Origin: Prinia subflava
Taxonomy: Eukaryota > Chordata > Aves > Passeriformes > Cisticolidae
Length of the DNA: 64,000 bases
NCBI RefSeq assembly: GCF_021018805.1
Contig: NC_086259.1
Coordinates: 15,767,501-15,831,500, forward strand
Direction of reading: 5' to 3'
The notes below the pieces were generated by a model. The model saw only the letters and a program-made list of their open reading frames with translations. It was not told where the DNA came from and did no database searches. Made by a program: the position numbers and the translations under genes. Below are positions 37,401-49,810 of the stretch, one piece after another; within the stretch, counting starts at the first letter, position 1, and each line of letters starts with the position of its first letter.

Positions 37401-40400
37401 TTCAGCCTGGAAGCATTGGCACTTTGAAATGGTAAATCACAGAGTGCTTCTGTTCAGTCCTTACCCCACAGAGAATTATTGTAAAGTGTTGGCTGAATTT
37501 ACTTTTTTAAAAAATTTTTTTCTTTTTGTGGACAGAGTCACAAAGGGAAGAGAATGACAGTAAAAACAAAGATACATCATAGGGGGAAAACAATCCCAGC
37601 CTCAACCACTACATGCAAATGCAGAGCAAAGCCTGCTAACTTCACGTGGGTTTTGCTTGCTGCTGCTGGAACACTTCAGTTCCATTCATGAACAGAGATC
37701 TAAAACCTGGCAGATTATTAGACAATAAGACTCCTTCCTGTGTCTCCTTTAATTTGCCTTGATAGATATGCAAAGCAGGGGAGGAAATAGCTAGCCAGGT
37801 CTCTCTTACTGACAGAAGACAATTTCCAGACCATAACCTACTTGCCTTTCTTTTAAGCTGCCTGGGAGAAAATCACTAATGCTGGGTTTGGGGGTGGGAG
37901 GAGGGATGCTGGGTGGGGGAGATGGATGAAACTTGGGAGTACCTGGAGGTCTCCTTGCAGCCTGCCAGCCTGTTGTCCTGCTGCAGCTGATGCAAGGGAG
38001 AAGTTAACAAATGAGAGTGCTTTTTAATTAGTGCATGGGGAATTCTCACCATGCAATAGACATGTCAATGTAACTCCAAGGTACTAAAGAAAAGAAAAAA
38101 AGGGAAGAGTAATACCACCAGCCCCAGCCCTCCCAAGACACAGCTTCAACTCCAGGCAATGTAAACAGTGGGAGAAGTTTTTCAACTGATTTTTTTTGTT
38201 TCTGGGGCTGTTGTTCACATCTGGTGAAGCTGTCCCTGGGCTACTGCCATATGTAAGGACACAAGGTTTTATGACTTATTGTCTGTAAGATTTATGGAGA
38301 TGATCTACGATCAGCAATTTTTCATATTCTTATATCCCAAGCAAACACACAGAGGGCCATTCCCTGCAGAATAAGAAGGTGTAAACAGACACTCTCTCAG
38401 CACAGGAGGCCACCAGCACAGACACCAAGCTCAGGGGCTGTGGTAGCAGCAGGGATGGGCCAAGGCATACAGGGAAATTCATGGTTTCCATTCCCTTCCC
38501 AAGACAAACAAGGGGCAAGAAGAGAAGCAGGAAATTAAAGAATTAAGATGAGCTACTTCAGCTCTTTTGTGATACGTTAATGAAACTGTATTATCTGCAT
38601 TTATTAAGTTAAATTCCAGAGCATCCACAGCATTTCTCCAGGAAACACATAAGCTTTGGTGCTAACAAAAAGCCCAACAACCCCAGGTGGCTTCTGCACA
38701 TTTCCAGGGGAATCCCTGCAGGTTGGGGGAAGCAGAACTGCCCAGCCCCGGGCTCTGGAGATAGCCCTGCCCGAGCCTTTGTGCATTTTAAAGGAAGGAA
38801 ATGCCTTATCACAACGTTTCGCTGATACACTGCCGGTTTCCAGTGTCACAAACCTTCACCTTTCACTCACATCGGGACCACCACGGGTAAGGAGATTTAG
38901 TGAAAACAACAAACAAGAGGAAGTGTAAAATCTGCCAAGAGTTTGGGTTGGGTAGAAGCAGTGGATGTTGCCTTTGACAAGAAGTTTTGAGTGTTAATGA
39001 AGGACAAGGCCTTGTCACCATTAGCAGGACATCATGGGAAGGAAATAATCCTCTTCACTGACTGCTGTGATCGTGCTCAGCACCTCTGTGCTCAGCTTTT
39101 CCCCTCCAAGAGGTATTTTCCTCCACACACACATTGCCTTTCCAGTTGGCAATATTTTACTTTGCAGGGAAAAAACAGCTCCTCACCAACTCTCCCAGTC
39201 ACCAATGTCAGCTCAAACCATCCAACTCCTTGGGACAGGAAGGGGATAGCTACAAGCACAAGTAATAATAATAATAATAGTAATAAATCTTCAGATTCTT
39301 GCAAAGTAAAATATGAGCCTTAAGTCTGTAGTCTCCACAGAACAAGGTACAGAACTGGTAAAGTGCTGAAAACAACTTTATTCCACCCATCATTGACAGA
39401 ACGTTGATATAAATTGCCCAGTTGAGCTGTAACTTGACAGTGTCATTCACAGATCCTTCTGTTCTAAAAGCCACTGAATCCACCACTGAATCACACCTGA
39501 CTACAGCCCACCCCTTGACTTAGACACTGAACAACTGCTTTAAAAGATCATGTTACACAGACTTCTGTTGTGTACAAACAAATCAGTCTGTTTGACAGAT
39601 AAAATCAATTCTTTGCTATCTAAACACATTTGTTCCTTTTCCTAAAAAAAGTAAAATAAATGCAGATGACACCATTAAAAATCAAAAAATAAGGAGACAG
39701 GAAGAGATACCAAAAGAATATATTATCCAGTAGTGTACCTGCAGGTTTGGAAAACAGTCTAGCACTGTGTGATCATTTTGACAGAGGCAATTGAAAGAAA
39801 TCAATAAAATTGATCAGCCAGCTGTAGCATCTATAGATGTGGATCAGAGTTCTGGGATGGCTGGCAGTGTTATTTTTACATAAAAGTATGTGAAAAATAA
39901 AAATGTCACAAGGGGACACAGAGTGCACTTGGGAAGGTGGGGATAAGCAGCAGGATGTGCCAGCCAGCCACGGGAGCATGGCACTACAGCAAGAAAGAAA
40001 TGGGCAAGGAAATGGACACTGCTCCTGCCAGGGAGCTCTTGGTGTGAAAAGCTGTGTCCAGCCCTGGCAGTAAAAACCCTGAGCAGAAGTGTTAAACTCA
40101 ACAGATTAAGAGGAAACTCAAGGTCTGGGTCCTTTAACAAATGTAGGAATTGATACTCAACTCTCAGAGGAGGCTCTTTCAGAAAGTTCTCAACCTAACC
40201 TTTGTTGAAACCAGGGTATTTAGCTGATATGAACTGATACACTGCCTTTGGGATGAGTTAAGCCAGCCTGGACCCACTGAGGGTCTTACACACCTTTTTT
40301 AGTATTATATTTTATCCCTAATGTATCAAGGCAGAAATTGTCCAACCTTTCCCATAAAAGATCTTAAATTCTCGACATAGTGAAATGATGCAGTTTCTGG

Positions 40401-41830
40401 GTGACTTCTCAATTTATCTTTAGTCAAACCACTCAAAAAGCTGTATTTTAGTAAGTAATATTGCTGGTCACCCACATGGCCTCAACTGTGTTTCCTTTCA
40501 GGTCTGGGAATCAGAGGGATTTGAATGAAAACAGAGAAACTCAGAAGTACCAACCCTGTCACCCTCTACACAGGACAGTCACAAATAATCCCTCCATCAT
40601 GTTTGCTCACTCTGTATCATCACAAAGCACTGCAATAGCTCCTCTGTTCGTGTGCATCTGTTCTCTCCTCTCCAGTCACTGCATTGTGCACTTCATGGGC
40701 TCCCTGCTCTTTGTCAGCACTGAGGACTCTACATTTGCCATCGACAACAGCAACGTTTAATGCAGCAGTGCCCCATTCTAATGCTATGAAAGATTGTATC
40801 TGAACAGAAAATGCACATTTGAAGCACAGCTCACTTCATTCACTCTGGGTAACTGCCTACTACAATTATCAGGAAATGAAAAATATCACTTCACAGCCTG
40901 CTCTTTTCACGTGTTGAAAAAACATATAAAGATCAGCACAAACACTACAGGGTCATTCATGCACGAGGCAATGGTTTGCTCTGTTTCCATGATATATCAC
41001 TAAACAGACAAAAGTCTGGGGCTTTACAAACGTAGGAGAGAATTTCTAATAATCACACATTGTGCATACATGTCCGCACACCCTTTCAAAGCAAACAGAG
41101 TGAACATAAAATCTATAACAGTAATAGACTATCTTCACTTTATGGCAGAGCTCTGGAAAGTTTGAAGCAGATACTGTCACCAAGTTGCTGTTTTAAGATG
41201 CGACATGCAGAAAAATAAGAAAAATCATTACCTCTGCTGCGGATTCTTTTGGAATGAAAAAATTATAATTGTGGGAGTCAATGCATTTACAAGTGCTCAA
41301 GGGGGACTGTACAGTGGATATACAGTGACCCACAAAGTGGGAGCACAGATACTAAAAGAGGAGTGTAAAACAGAATTATAACAGGGGAGTATAAATAACC
41401 CACAATGTAATAACCAAGGACTCAATTCTAGGGAGTCTATATATAATCCTCATTTCCCTCCCTCCCTCTTACAATGGTTTTAACATTGCTTCGACTTCAA
41501 CCTTCCTGGATAGACACTTAAACAGGAGAGGCTTCAGGTTTATTAAGCAGAAGTATTGAAATTGGCAAAATATCTGATTTGGTTCACATTACATGCTTTA
41601 TAATATCGTTAAGCTTAATTAGGATGCTGCAGCACTCGAAAAAAAATGAACACATAGTTATTATTTCATAGGCTGCTACCCATTAAAACTAATACTTCCT
41701 CTGCTAAGAGGTGCAGACAGCAAAATCCACGATGCTCAGCCTTTCTACCAGAGATATTGTGTGAAACAGCTGGACACCAGACCTACAGCCACCAAATTCC
41801 TGGAAAGATCTCCATTTTACACAGGGAATG
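31401..41830. other. Non-coding unique DNA
   Basis: About 10 kb without a supportable gene. Locally GC-rich parts at 32690-33130, 33590-33860 and 35170-35430 give overlapping open frames on both strands with no recognisable family. Simple tracts occur at 36061-36070 (T) and 39262-39287 (TAA). No LINE, SINE or LTR copy was recognised. Confidence 0.6.
39262..39287. repeat. (TAA)n microsatellite
   Basis: TAA repeats with the same late TAG interruption seen at 20357-20380. Confidence 0.85.
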
Positions 41831-41834
41831 AGAA

Positions 41835-41935
41835 AAACACACCAAGCCACTAAGCGAGGTCAGGCTTGAATTTACACTGCTGTAAATTAAAATAACACCG
41901 AGGTGAAGGGAATCCCATCAGCACAAAGCTGCTGC
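41835..41935 (-). repeat. Old amniote repeat remnant, minus strand
   Basis: Read on the minus strand, 'cacctcggtgttattttaat' followed by 'ttacagcagtgtaaattc' parallels the segment at 31090-31170 (acttcagtggag...tggatttacgccag...). It appears to be a diverged copy of the same family in reverse orientation. Confidence 0.4.
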
Positions 41936-43539
41936 AGGATCCAGCCCAGACCGTGTCAGTCACACCACTGCAGTGACACCCACATGGGCTGTGCCCTGGA
42001 GACCCCTTGGCACAGCCACAACACCATTTTGCAAAGCTTGTCACAGTACAAAGCAGTCCAGTTGTCTTCATCCTCTTACAGCAAAAGAAGCAGCCAAAAA
42101 TTGGTTTTACCCAGCAGTCTCCTGGCAGAGAGCAGGTAGGAACCTGGCCACCAGAGCAGCTCTGGAGACCTGCCCTGCCACACACAGCACCTGCTTTGGG
42201 AACACCAGCCCTGCCTCTACAGCCCTGCCAGGCCTGCTGCAGTGTGTCACGCTCCACTGGGAACCAACAAAGCCTTTCTACCAAGGAGCTGTTGGGGAGC
42301 CACCTTCCTCTGGTTTGCATTTGGGACCTTTCTCTAAGAGTCTGGTAGTGCAGGTTTCATGTGTCAGAACATTGGTTTGGTATTCCCACAGCCTCCTACC
42401 TTAGAGGTGTGATTCCTGATGCTGTCTGTCCTTCCTGGGCCAGCTGGGCTGGGAAGCTGCTGATCCTGGAGCTGCAGGGGAGCCCCACAATGTCCTGTGC
42501 TGAGCACACCTCGGGCCTCCCCACAGAGATGGAATGGAAACTTTGAGTGCTCTTCACACAACATTAAAATGCAGAAGTATTGCTGTCCTGTTTGCCACTG
42601 GGGAGCTACAGACTTCTCCCAGTCCTTCAAGCTGATGACATTAAGATACTAAAGGCATTGTGTGCCAAGGCTCAGCTGCCACCCAAACTCAAGAAAGCCC
42701 AGAGCCCTCAAAATCAGGTATAAATAGGGAGAGCACCCATCAGACCTCCCTACAGGAGTCTGATGGAGAAGAGGCAGCACCTGCACCCAACCACCCTTCC
42801 CACTCATACCAGTTCCCTGCCTTAATGAAACACTTTCTTAATTGATGCAAAATGCCATCAGTTTACACTGGACTTTAGCTGAACACAGCAAACCCCACTC
42901 CAACCCGCAGTGACTTAAATTTTCTCTATTCACTGTCCTTTTCCGGCCTGCTACAGGAAAAATGTGGCCTTGCTGCAATTGACTTAAATTTAAAACCATT
43001 GACATATTATCTAACTCAATAAAAATCTTGCTAAAAAAAGGTGCATTGTACTCATTCTCCTCATACACGGTAGGGAGGAAAATGGGTATGGATTTCTTCT
43101 ATGGCTTTTAGTTAATTTGCTATCAATGCCCAGCTGCTTTAGAATAAATACAGGAACAGGGTGTCATATGGGTATCCTGAAGCAAAAGAAGAGAGGTTTC
43201 CTATTTCTTTGTTAGCCAGCAAAGATGGTATGCATGTTATCCAAAGATAATACAGGGGAAGAAATCAATTCTCTGTGTTGTTACACATCCTTGCGTGCAA
43301 ATGTAAACTTGGGGGGAAAAAAAAAAAAAGTCCTATTCTATTATGCTGAGGCCATATGAAATCATTAGTGCAGCCTGCTATGAACATCAGGAAAAAATAA
43401 TAAATAAATAATGCTTCTCCATGTGAGGAAAAGTGCTTCAGATAGAAGTTTTGGAGGAGTGAGGAGCTTGCTCTGCTCAGCCCTAGACTGGGTGGGATAT
43501 CTGGGGATGAAGCAGTTGCTGTTGGCGGCAGATTTCAGA
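41936..43539. other. Non-coding unique DNA
   Basis: Unique sequence with a short A tract at about 43317-43329. Open frames at 41850-42404 overlap on both strands and have no recognised homology. Confidence 0.6.
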
Positions 43540-44775
43540 CAAAATTCGGGGTTTGAGCGCTAAATCCGCCGATGCTCCTGGCCGAGCCGGGCTGGAGCGG
43601 GGGAGCGCGGTGCCGACATTCCTCGGGAACGCCGAGAGGAGGGACAGCCCTCGGCCGCCGCAGCCCGGCACCCGGCGGCTCCCTGCCCAGGAAATCGGGA
43701 TTATTACACAACGAGCCAACACGGCTGCCAGGGTGGCAGCCGCGGTCCCTGCCGGCAGGGCAGGACTGCGATCCGCGGCTGGCCCAGAGGGGACCGATGG
43801 AGGGGATTGAGGATGGAGCGGGGATTGAGGATGGAGAGGGGATGGAGGATGGAGCAGGGGTTGATGATGGAGCGGGGATTGAGGATGGAGCATGGATTGA
43901 TGATGAAACAGGGGTTGATGATGAAGCGGGGATTGATGATGGAGCACAGGTTGATGATGGAGCGGGGGTTGATGGAGCAGGGATTGATGATGGAGCAGGG
44001 TTGATGATGGAGCAGGGATTGGTGATAGAGCAGGGATTGATGATGGAGCACAGGTTGATGATGCAGAGGGGATTGATGATGGAGCAGGGATTGATGATGG
44101 AGCAGGGGTTGGTGATGGAGCAGGGGTTGGTGATGGACCAGGGTTGATGATGGAGCAGGGATCGATGATGGAGCAGGGGTTGATGATGGAGCAGGGATTG
44201 ATGATGGAGCGGGGGTTGATGATGGACCAGGGTTGATGATGGAGCAGGGGTTGGTGATGGAGAGGGGATTGATGATGGAGCGGGGGTTGATGATGGAGCA
44301 GGGGTTGATGATGGAGCAGGGGTTGGTGATGGAGAGGGGATTGATGATGGAGCACAGGTTGATGATGGAGCAGGGGTTGATGATGGAGCAGGGATTGATG
44401 ATGGAGCAGGGGTTGGTGATGGACCAGGGTTGATGATGGAGCAGGGGTCGATGATGGAGCAGGGGTTGGTGATGGACCAGGGTTGATGATGGAGCAGGGG
44501 TTGATGATGGAGCAGGGATCGATGATGGAGCAGGAGTTGATGATGGAGCAGGGATTGATGATGGAGCAGGGGTTGATGATGGAGCAGGGGTTGATGATGG
44601 AGCAGGGATCGATGATGTAGCAGGGGTTGATGATGGAGCAGGGTTGATGATGGAGCAGGGGTTGATGATGGAGCGGGGGTTGAAGGAGCAGCGCTCGCTC
44701 GGCTCCACCGCCCGCGGGGGTCCCGCGCTGCCGGGCCCTGCACAGGAGGCATCCGCTCTGAGGAGAGCCTCCCTT
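43540..44775. promoter_or_regulatory. CpG island interrupted by a minisatellite
   Basis: Positions 43540-43796 are very GC- and CpG-rich (many 'ccgccg', 'gcgcgg' and 'ccggcgg' words), and 44680-44760 continues the same composition ('cgctcgctcggctccaccgcccgcgggg'). The two halves are separated by the 18-bp tandem array described separately. The outer flank at 44775-45000 is complex AT-richer sequence resembling a conserved element. The whole looks like a promoter-type CpG island into which a minisatellite has expanded. No TATA box or definite exon is seen, so the direction and product of any transcript are unknown. Confidence 0.6.
43796..44688 (+). repeat. 18-bp minisatellite, about 50 units
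   Basis: The unit is GGAGCAGGGGTTGATGAT (18 bp), with common variants: GGGATT for GGGGTT, GAGCGG for GAGCAG, TTGGTG for TTGATG, ATCGAT, and ACCAGG with a one-base deletion. Length 893 bp gives about 50 units. The variant 'ggaccaggg' recurs at about 44136, 44223, 44439 and 44474, which points to duplication of multi-unit blocks. The unit is a multiple of three and has no stop in any frame on the minus strand (it reads as HHQPLL, SSTPAP or IINPCS) and in most plus frames. This explains open frames of up to 416 codons (minus strand, 43535-44785). I do not regard them as genes. Confidence 0.95.
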
Positions 44776-46640
44776 CCTGATGCAATGAGATTAAACAATT
44801 TTCTTTTAATTAGCACCGCAGTCTTTTCCAAACTAAGCGGTGGAAAGAATAGGAAGCAGGCTGTCTCTTTAAAGTTTAAGTGGATTCAGCGCACACAGTG
44901 GATTGAGAGCCTGCTGTTGGAAAAGTTCAGCTTTCTGTCACCGGTACTGTGCTCTCTGCTAATTTTTACAAGAGTTCAAGTTGTATGCACCAGTTAGCAG
45001 AGACATTGCAGGGGGTACAATGAGAATAGAAAGCGTGACCCCTTGCTGCCTCTGTTTATAGTGCCTAAATTATATCCAGACAATGCTCCTGGTCCCCTCC
45101 CTGGCTCTGCCGGGGCCCCCTGTGCAAAGCCGTGAGCTGTTCCCCTCTGCTGCTGCCCGGGAAAAGGGGCCTTTGTGAGCACCCACCCGGGAATTCCCTG
45201 CGAGGGACTCTGGTGTGAGCAGAGGGAGAAAGGTTTCTGGTGGAGAAATGCAAATGCAATGGAAGAATGTGAAGAGTGAGGACACTGATAGGAATTAAGG
45301 ATCCAAAATTTGGATGCCACAGTTTCAACATCCTTTTTGTCCAAGAGAATCCCAGCATAGAACAGCAGCCAGGGCACTCCCAGCTCCCGACCTCACACTG
45401 CAGACTCCTGGTGTGCACTGGCAGGAGGGAAGGAGGGAGGGAAGGAAGGAGGAGATGCAGCTTCATCTGCAAACCAGCTAACACATATGAATAATTGAAT
45501 ACAAAATAAAACCCCTTCCTAGCCAGGAGATGTACTTTTGACCACTGTTTTCCACTCCAAAGAACCTCCCTCCTGATGAACAGCTACCCTTCAGTCTCTA
45601 AAGAGACAGCCTGATTACCCTGCTCCTTTGTCCCTGTCTCTGCAACATTAGCATTGCTTCTTTCCAAACATGCTCTAGCAAGAGCCCTCTAAACAGAGTG
45701 GAAGGAACAACAGTCCATCCAAACTCCTGCTCTGTCTGTCCCACTGCCAGCCTCTGCCCTTCCCCTGGGCAGCAAACCATTTATAGGCACAGGAGCCACA
45801 GGGCTCACATCAGCCTGCCAGAGCCAGGGCTTGTGTGGCCCAAGCATCTCGCAAAGAAAATGGGATTTTACTGCACATTTGTCAACAATGACGAGGGTGG
45901 GAGGAAACCCCATGGCCAGGACTGGTGCTGTCTGGATGATTAGTATCTGGCATTCCTCTACCTTCAGCCACAGCTGGTTTACATTTGAGCTACTGGTTCA
46001 TTTGGATTTATGCCGTTGGTTCAATAAACAAACACAGTACATACTCCATCACGCTAACTGTATAATAAAGCTGCTTACCTACTTCCAAACAAGTGGCTTT
46101 TATTCATCTGTTCCTCTTTCATTTCCCTCTTTCCCTCTTTTCTCCCTCGTATCAAACCCAAGAAGAGCATTTGCTTTCTTTCCAAAACCAGACACTATCA
46201 AAGATCCAATAATGTCTGAAGCCTCTCCAACAGCCCTTCAAACTACACATTGCTGGAGAATACTTGCAGAAGTTGTCTGAGAAATTACTGCAAATACTTC
46301 ACCTTCCCAAAGGAAGCCAGGTTATATTCCTACCCCAGGGCTCCCTGTAGAAAAGCCCCAGATTCCTCCCCCAGCTGCTCGGCTTTTGTGAAAGGCCATC
46401 CAAGCTGGAGATCTGGGGGTTTTCAGGATCACTGGGGCACAACAAGAGGCCAGTTTCTTCTCATTCTCACTTGTTGGAAGGAATAACCACGAGGCTGGGA
46501 AACAGTTAACCTGCACACAAACCTTGATTTCAAGACTTGCCGTTGTCTGCCAGCACCATCCACAAAGTCTCCGCTTTCATCCAGAACAAAAAACACCCTG
46601 GGATTTTTGCAAAATCCTTTTAAGTTGTTCTAATGGTAGC
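44776..46640. other. Non-coding DNA flanking the CpG island
   Basis: The first 200 bases are complex and repeat-free and may be part of the regulatory block to the left. A small GGAA/GGGA purine run lies at 45423-45454. The rest has no supportable gene. Confidence 0.55.
45423..45454 (+). repeat. Short (GGRA)n purine microsatellite
   Basis: An imperfect run of GGGA and GGAA units, a miniature of the much larger array at 62778-63269. Confidence 0.8.
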
Positions 46641-47150
46641 AGCTCTGGATCTGGTGAACTGCTTTGTTATCAGTGCCGTGCAAATTGTTCATCTCTTTCT
46701 CTCTTACGCTGTTTGCCTCCACTCACTCGCCTCTCTAATAAATTCGTCTGACCGCAAAGGGTGCTTTATGACTCTTGTTTAAAACAGCTTCCTAATGATG
46801 CTTGACAACATCTCCTGCCTTTGAAAGAGCCTGGCTATGCTAGGCTCTAATCCCACAAAAGGAGGGATTCTTGTTAACCTGTGCCTCAGTCCTTTCTGTT
46901 GAGTCACCACCTTTAATGAAGCACTGAAGAGGAACCAAAATGCAGCTGGGAAATTATGGCTTTACATGATCATCTCTTGCTACAAGAGAATTATTGCCCA
47001 AGTCTTAATCTCGTGACTCAGCTCTCTCCTTGGACCTTCTTTAATTGTCAGAACCTGAGGAAATCCGGGCCGAGGTAAATAACACTTCAGCAGCAACAGA
47101 ATAGATTCACTTTAGGCAATGAATTTTTAATGAGCTGAGACTGCAGAGGG
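46640..47150. promoter_or_regulatory. Candidate conserved non-coding block
   Basis: Two parts, about 46650-46770 and 46885-47140, are complex, repeat-free and AT-rich with retained CpGs (cgccgtgc-like words, 'ttacgctg', 'attcgtctgaccgc', 'atccgggccgagg'). The second part also holds AP-1/CRE-like 'gtgactcagc' near 47014 and ATTA cores. I infer possible constraint. There is no direct evidence. Confidence 0.25.
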
Positions 47151-47398
47151 AGCAGGGCCGAGATCTGTGCTGCTTATCTGATGGGGAAGGTCAGGGTCTG
47201 AACGGAGGGAGGGCATGGATGAGAGAACAGATCTGACAGGGCTCTTCAGCTGAGATTTCAGCTTGTCACAGCCTGGCATACCTTAACATATTAGGACCTT
47301 CTCTTCAAAGGAGCAACTTACACATGCCCATGCTAACAGAAACGGCACAGTATTTTCCCCTGGTAAAGGCAACCCAAGGGTTGTACTCCTGTTTCCTT

Positions 47399-47421
47399 AA
47401 AAAAAAAAAAAAAAAAAAAAA
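47399..47421 (+). repeat. Poly(A) tract
   Basis: Twenty-three A residues. No recognisable retro-inserted body precedes it. Confidence 0.9.
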
Positions 47422-49699
47422 GCATACAGAGTAAAAATAAAAAGAAACCAAACCAAGAAAGATCCATGCAGACTGGTCATGCTCTTCACAGAAAATCAGG
47501 TAACTCTACAGACAACCTGCAAACAGAAACAGGAGTAAGACTCTGAGCAGTCCACTGGCATAACTTCATGTCTTCATTAGGTCAGCAGGCCCTGCTGAAG
47601 TCCTCATCAACATAACCATCAACATAACCAACTGGTTCAATAAATCTCAGCCATGGGAACTTCTATTTACTGAGTGTTTGGACTTCATACAACTCCCATC
47701 CAGCTCGGCTCTAGCTCTACCCTCCAACAGCTGTGACATTGCTCAAGAGCAACACCTACCTCTGCTGTTGGGCCTGACTGATCCTAGGTGCTTCTTTTGT
47801 CTTTGGAAACTCACAAAAAGGACTAAAATGTATCCAAATCCAGGAATGGGTTTAACAGTGCTGTAACTCAGAGCTCTGAGTCCTGGCAGCTGCAGGGGTG
47901 GTGTGGGTTGCCCACCTGGGCTCAGCCCACCCAGCATGGCCTCACCCCTGTCCCCTGCAATCCCCACACCCCTGGGTGGTCACACTGTTGGGTGGCCACA
48001 GAGCCAAACACTCCACTTCTGCCAAAGACTCTGCCCAGCAGGGCACGGAGGAGGGTCAATGTCCCTGGAGCCCACCTCCAAGTAAACCTGAGGCTTGGGC
48101 AAGGATGGTAACAGCAAACCTTTGAGCCAGAGATGTTACTGCTAAGAAATCTTGAGTCAGATCAGCACTTCTGAGATTTCCTCTAAGTAATTATTATTTA
48201 CAAAGAGCATCTTTCTTGCACACCTAAAAATTTTTTTAGGGTTTGTCAGAAACAAAACCCACCAGGATATTTCTACTCTCAGATCAGTCTTTTTCACTTG
48301 CTCAGATTCCTGTTTCTGATGGAAAAAGAAAGTGTATAAACTCTTCTCTGGGGAAAGACTTCTTTTGTGTGAGTGTGGAAAAAAATAAATAAAAATTGAG
48401 CAGAAAGTACCTGAGCAGTCCAAGCCTGTATGAGACATTATAGAAGTAAAACTGCTGGGGGGGAGACTGATCACACTGCCATGCTCAGGAGGAAGGAAAA
48501 ACTGACAGTCATTCCAAAACATCCCCCCAGCTTGTCATCTCCCTGATGTTTTGACCTGGATAAAGTGGGAAGGGGCCTGCTCTCACCCCAGGCTGCTTGC
48601 CCTCAGGTGTGTCCACCACATCATGGCCCTGTGACATGTGAACCAGGACACTTAAAGGACGTACCAGCAGGAGACAGGATAATTTATGGGGAGCCAGGTC
48701 AATGCAAATTTATTGTGAGTAATGGACAATGGAAGGGGGGAAAAAAATCTCCCATAGGAACAAAGGCAAAAGGGTGCCAGCTCTCTGCTCTCACAGACAT
48801 CCACTGTGCTAATAAAAACCTTGGTGGACAAGGAAAAGCAAATACCCATTCTGGCGAGCAGATTCACCGCAGTGGTGGAACAGGTCAGTGCAGAGGGAAG
48901 TGGTTTGATCAGAAAGTCGATGAAATTCTGATGATAATTATGCTCAGCAAGAGGCAAAATCATCTTTTCATTTGCTGGAAGGTTTCAGTCATGCACTTTG
49001 ACCTTCATCCTGGTGTTTCATTAATAGTTTATATTAACAATTAATGGTTACTTTCACTGGTGTTGTGTGCAACTCGCATTAGAGTTAATTTTCAAGTTGG
49101 ATATAATAATACATAAGTCTCATAGGCTACTCCTATCATGTGGCAGCACATTTATTTCAACCAGGAGACAGGAGATGAAAATCAGGCCAAACACGAGTCT
49201 CGGGTGTTTATTACTTGTGTCCAGTCATCCCACAGAGAAGTGAGATGTTGCAGCAGCTTTCTCTGTAAGGCCCTGATGGAAAACTGCCCAGAACAACTGA
49301 AGTCCCTTGATCGTAAAGATAATTTGCCTTTGGGATGACTTTCAATGCATGGTTGGTCTGGTTTACTGAAGAATCATAAAAAAGCCTCTCAGCTTCACTG
49401 TGGCAGTTACTCGCAGAGGCCCCATAGCTGTGCTAATTTTGGCTTTGACAACACTTGCTGGAATTATTCTAAAGAAAAGCTCGACCTAAGAGTCACAGCT
49501 CAGGTTTAGGGTTATAGTCACAGTCCCACTGCTGTGGGAAGGGCCATAAAGAAATATTACATCCAGGGCACACCAAGGACCTCAGCACAGGGCTCTTGCT
49601 GAGGCAGTCACACTGATATTTGTGGAGGGTTGGTTTTAATCACCTGATTTCTCTGTGTAATTTGGTTTGGTGTAGGTTGGAGTGCTGGCTCTGAAGAAG
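47422..49699. other. Non-coding unique DNA
   Basis: A 159-codon plus-strand open frame at 48565-49044 shows no recognisable family and is overlapped by an antisense frame, so I do not call it. No repeats were recognised. Confidence 0.6.
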
Positions 49700-49810
49700 A
49701 TGTTTTACTTGAGAAACCTGGTCTAGTAGAAGGTGTCCCTGCCTGTGGCAGGGAGCTGGAACTGGATGATCTTTGAGGTCCTTTCAAACCCAAACTAGGC
49801 TATAATTCCA
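49700..49810 (+). mobile_element. CR1 retrotransposon 3' end
   Basis: The sequence 'acctggtctagtagaaggtg' followed by 'tccctgcctgtggcaggga' and 'gctggaactggatgatcttt' then 'gaggtcctttcaaaccc' matches the well-known 3' tail of chicken-repeat-1 LINEs, which ends in short direct repeats of the ATTCTATG type (here the decayed 'tataattcc'). CR1 copies are usually 5'-truncated, and this one keeps only about 110 bases, possibly with a more diverged stretch back to about 49640. It carries no reading frame. It is the clearest marker that this DNA is avian or at least sauropsid. Confidence 0.85.

Noticed and set aside
43535..44785. 416-codon minus-strand frame that could be read as a proline/histidine-rich protein
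   Set aside because: Its length comes from an 18-bp stop-free tandem unit. The ends are CpG-island sequence read in an arbitrary frame.
48565..49044. 159-codon plus-strand frame as a possible gene
   Set aside because: No family motif, no convincing exon boundaries, overlapped by an antisense frame, and composition like its surroundings.
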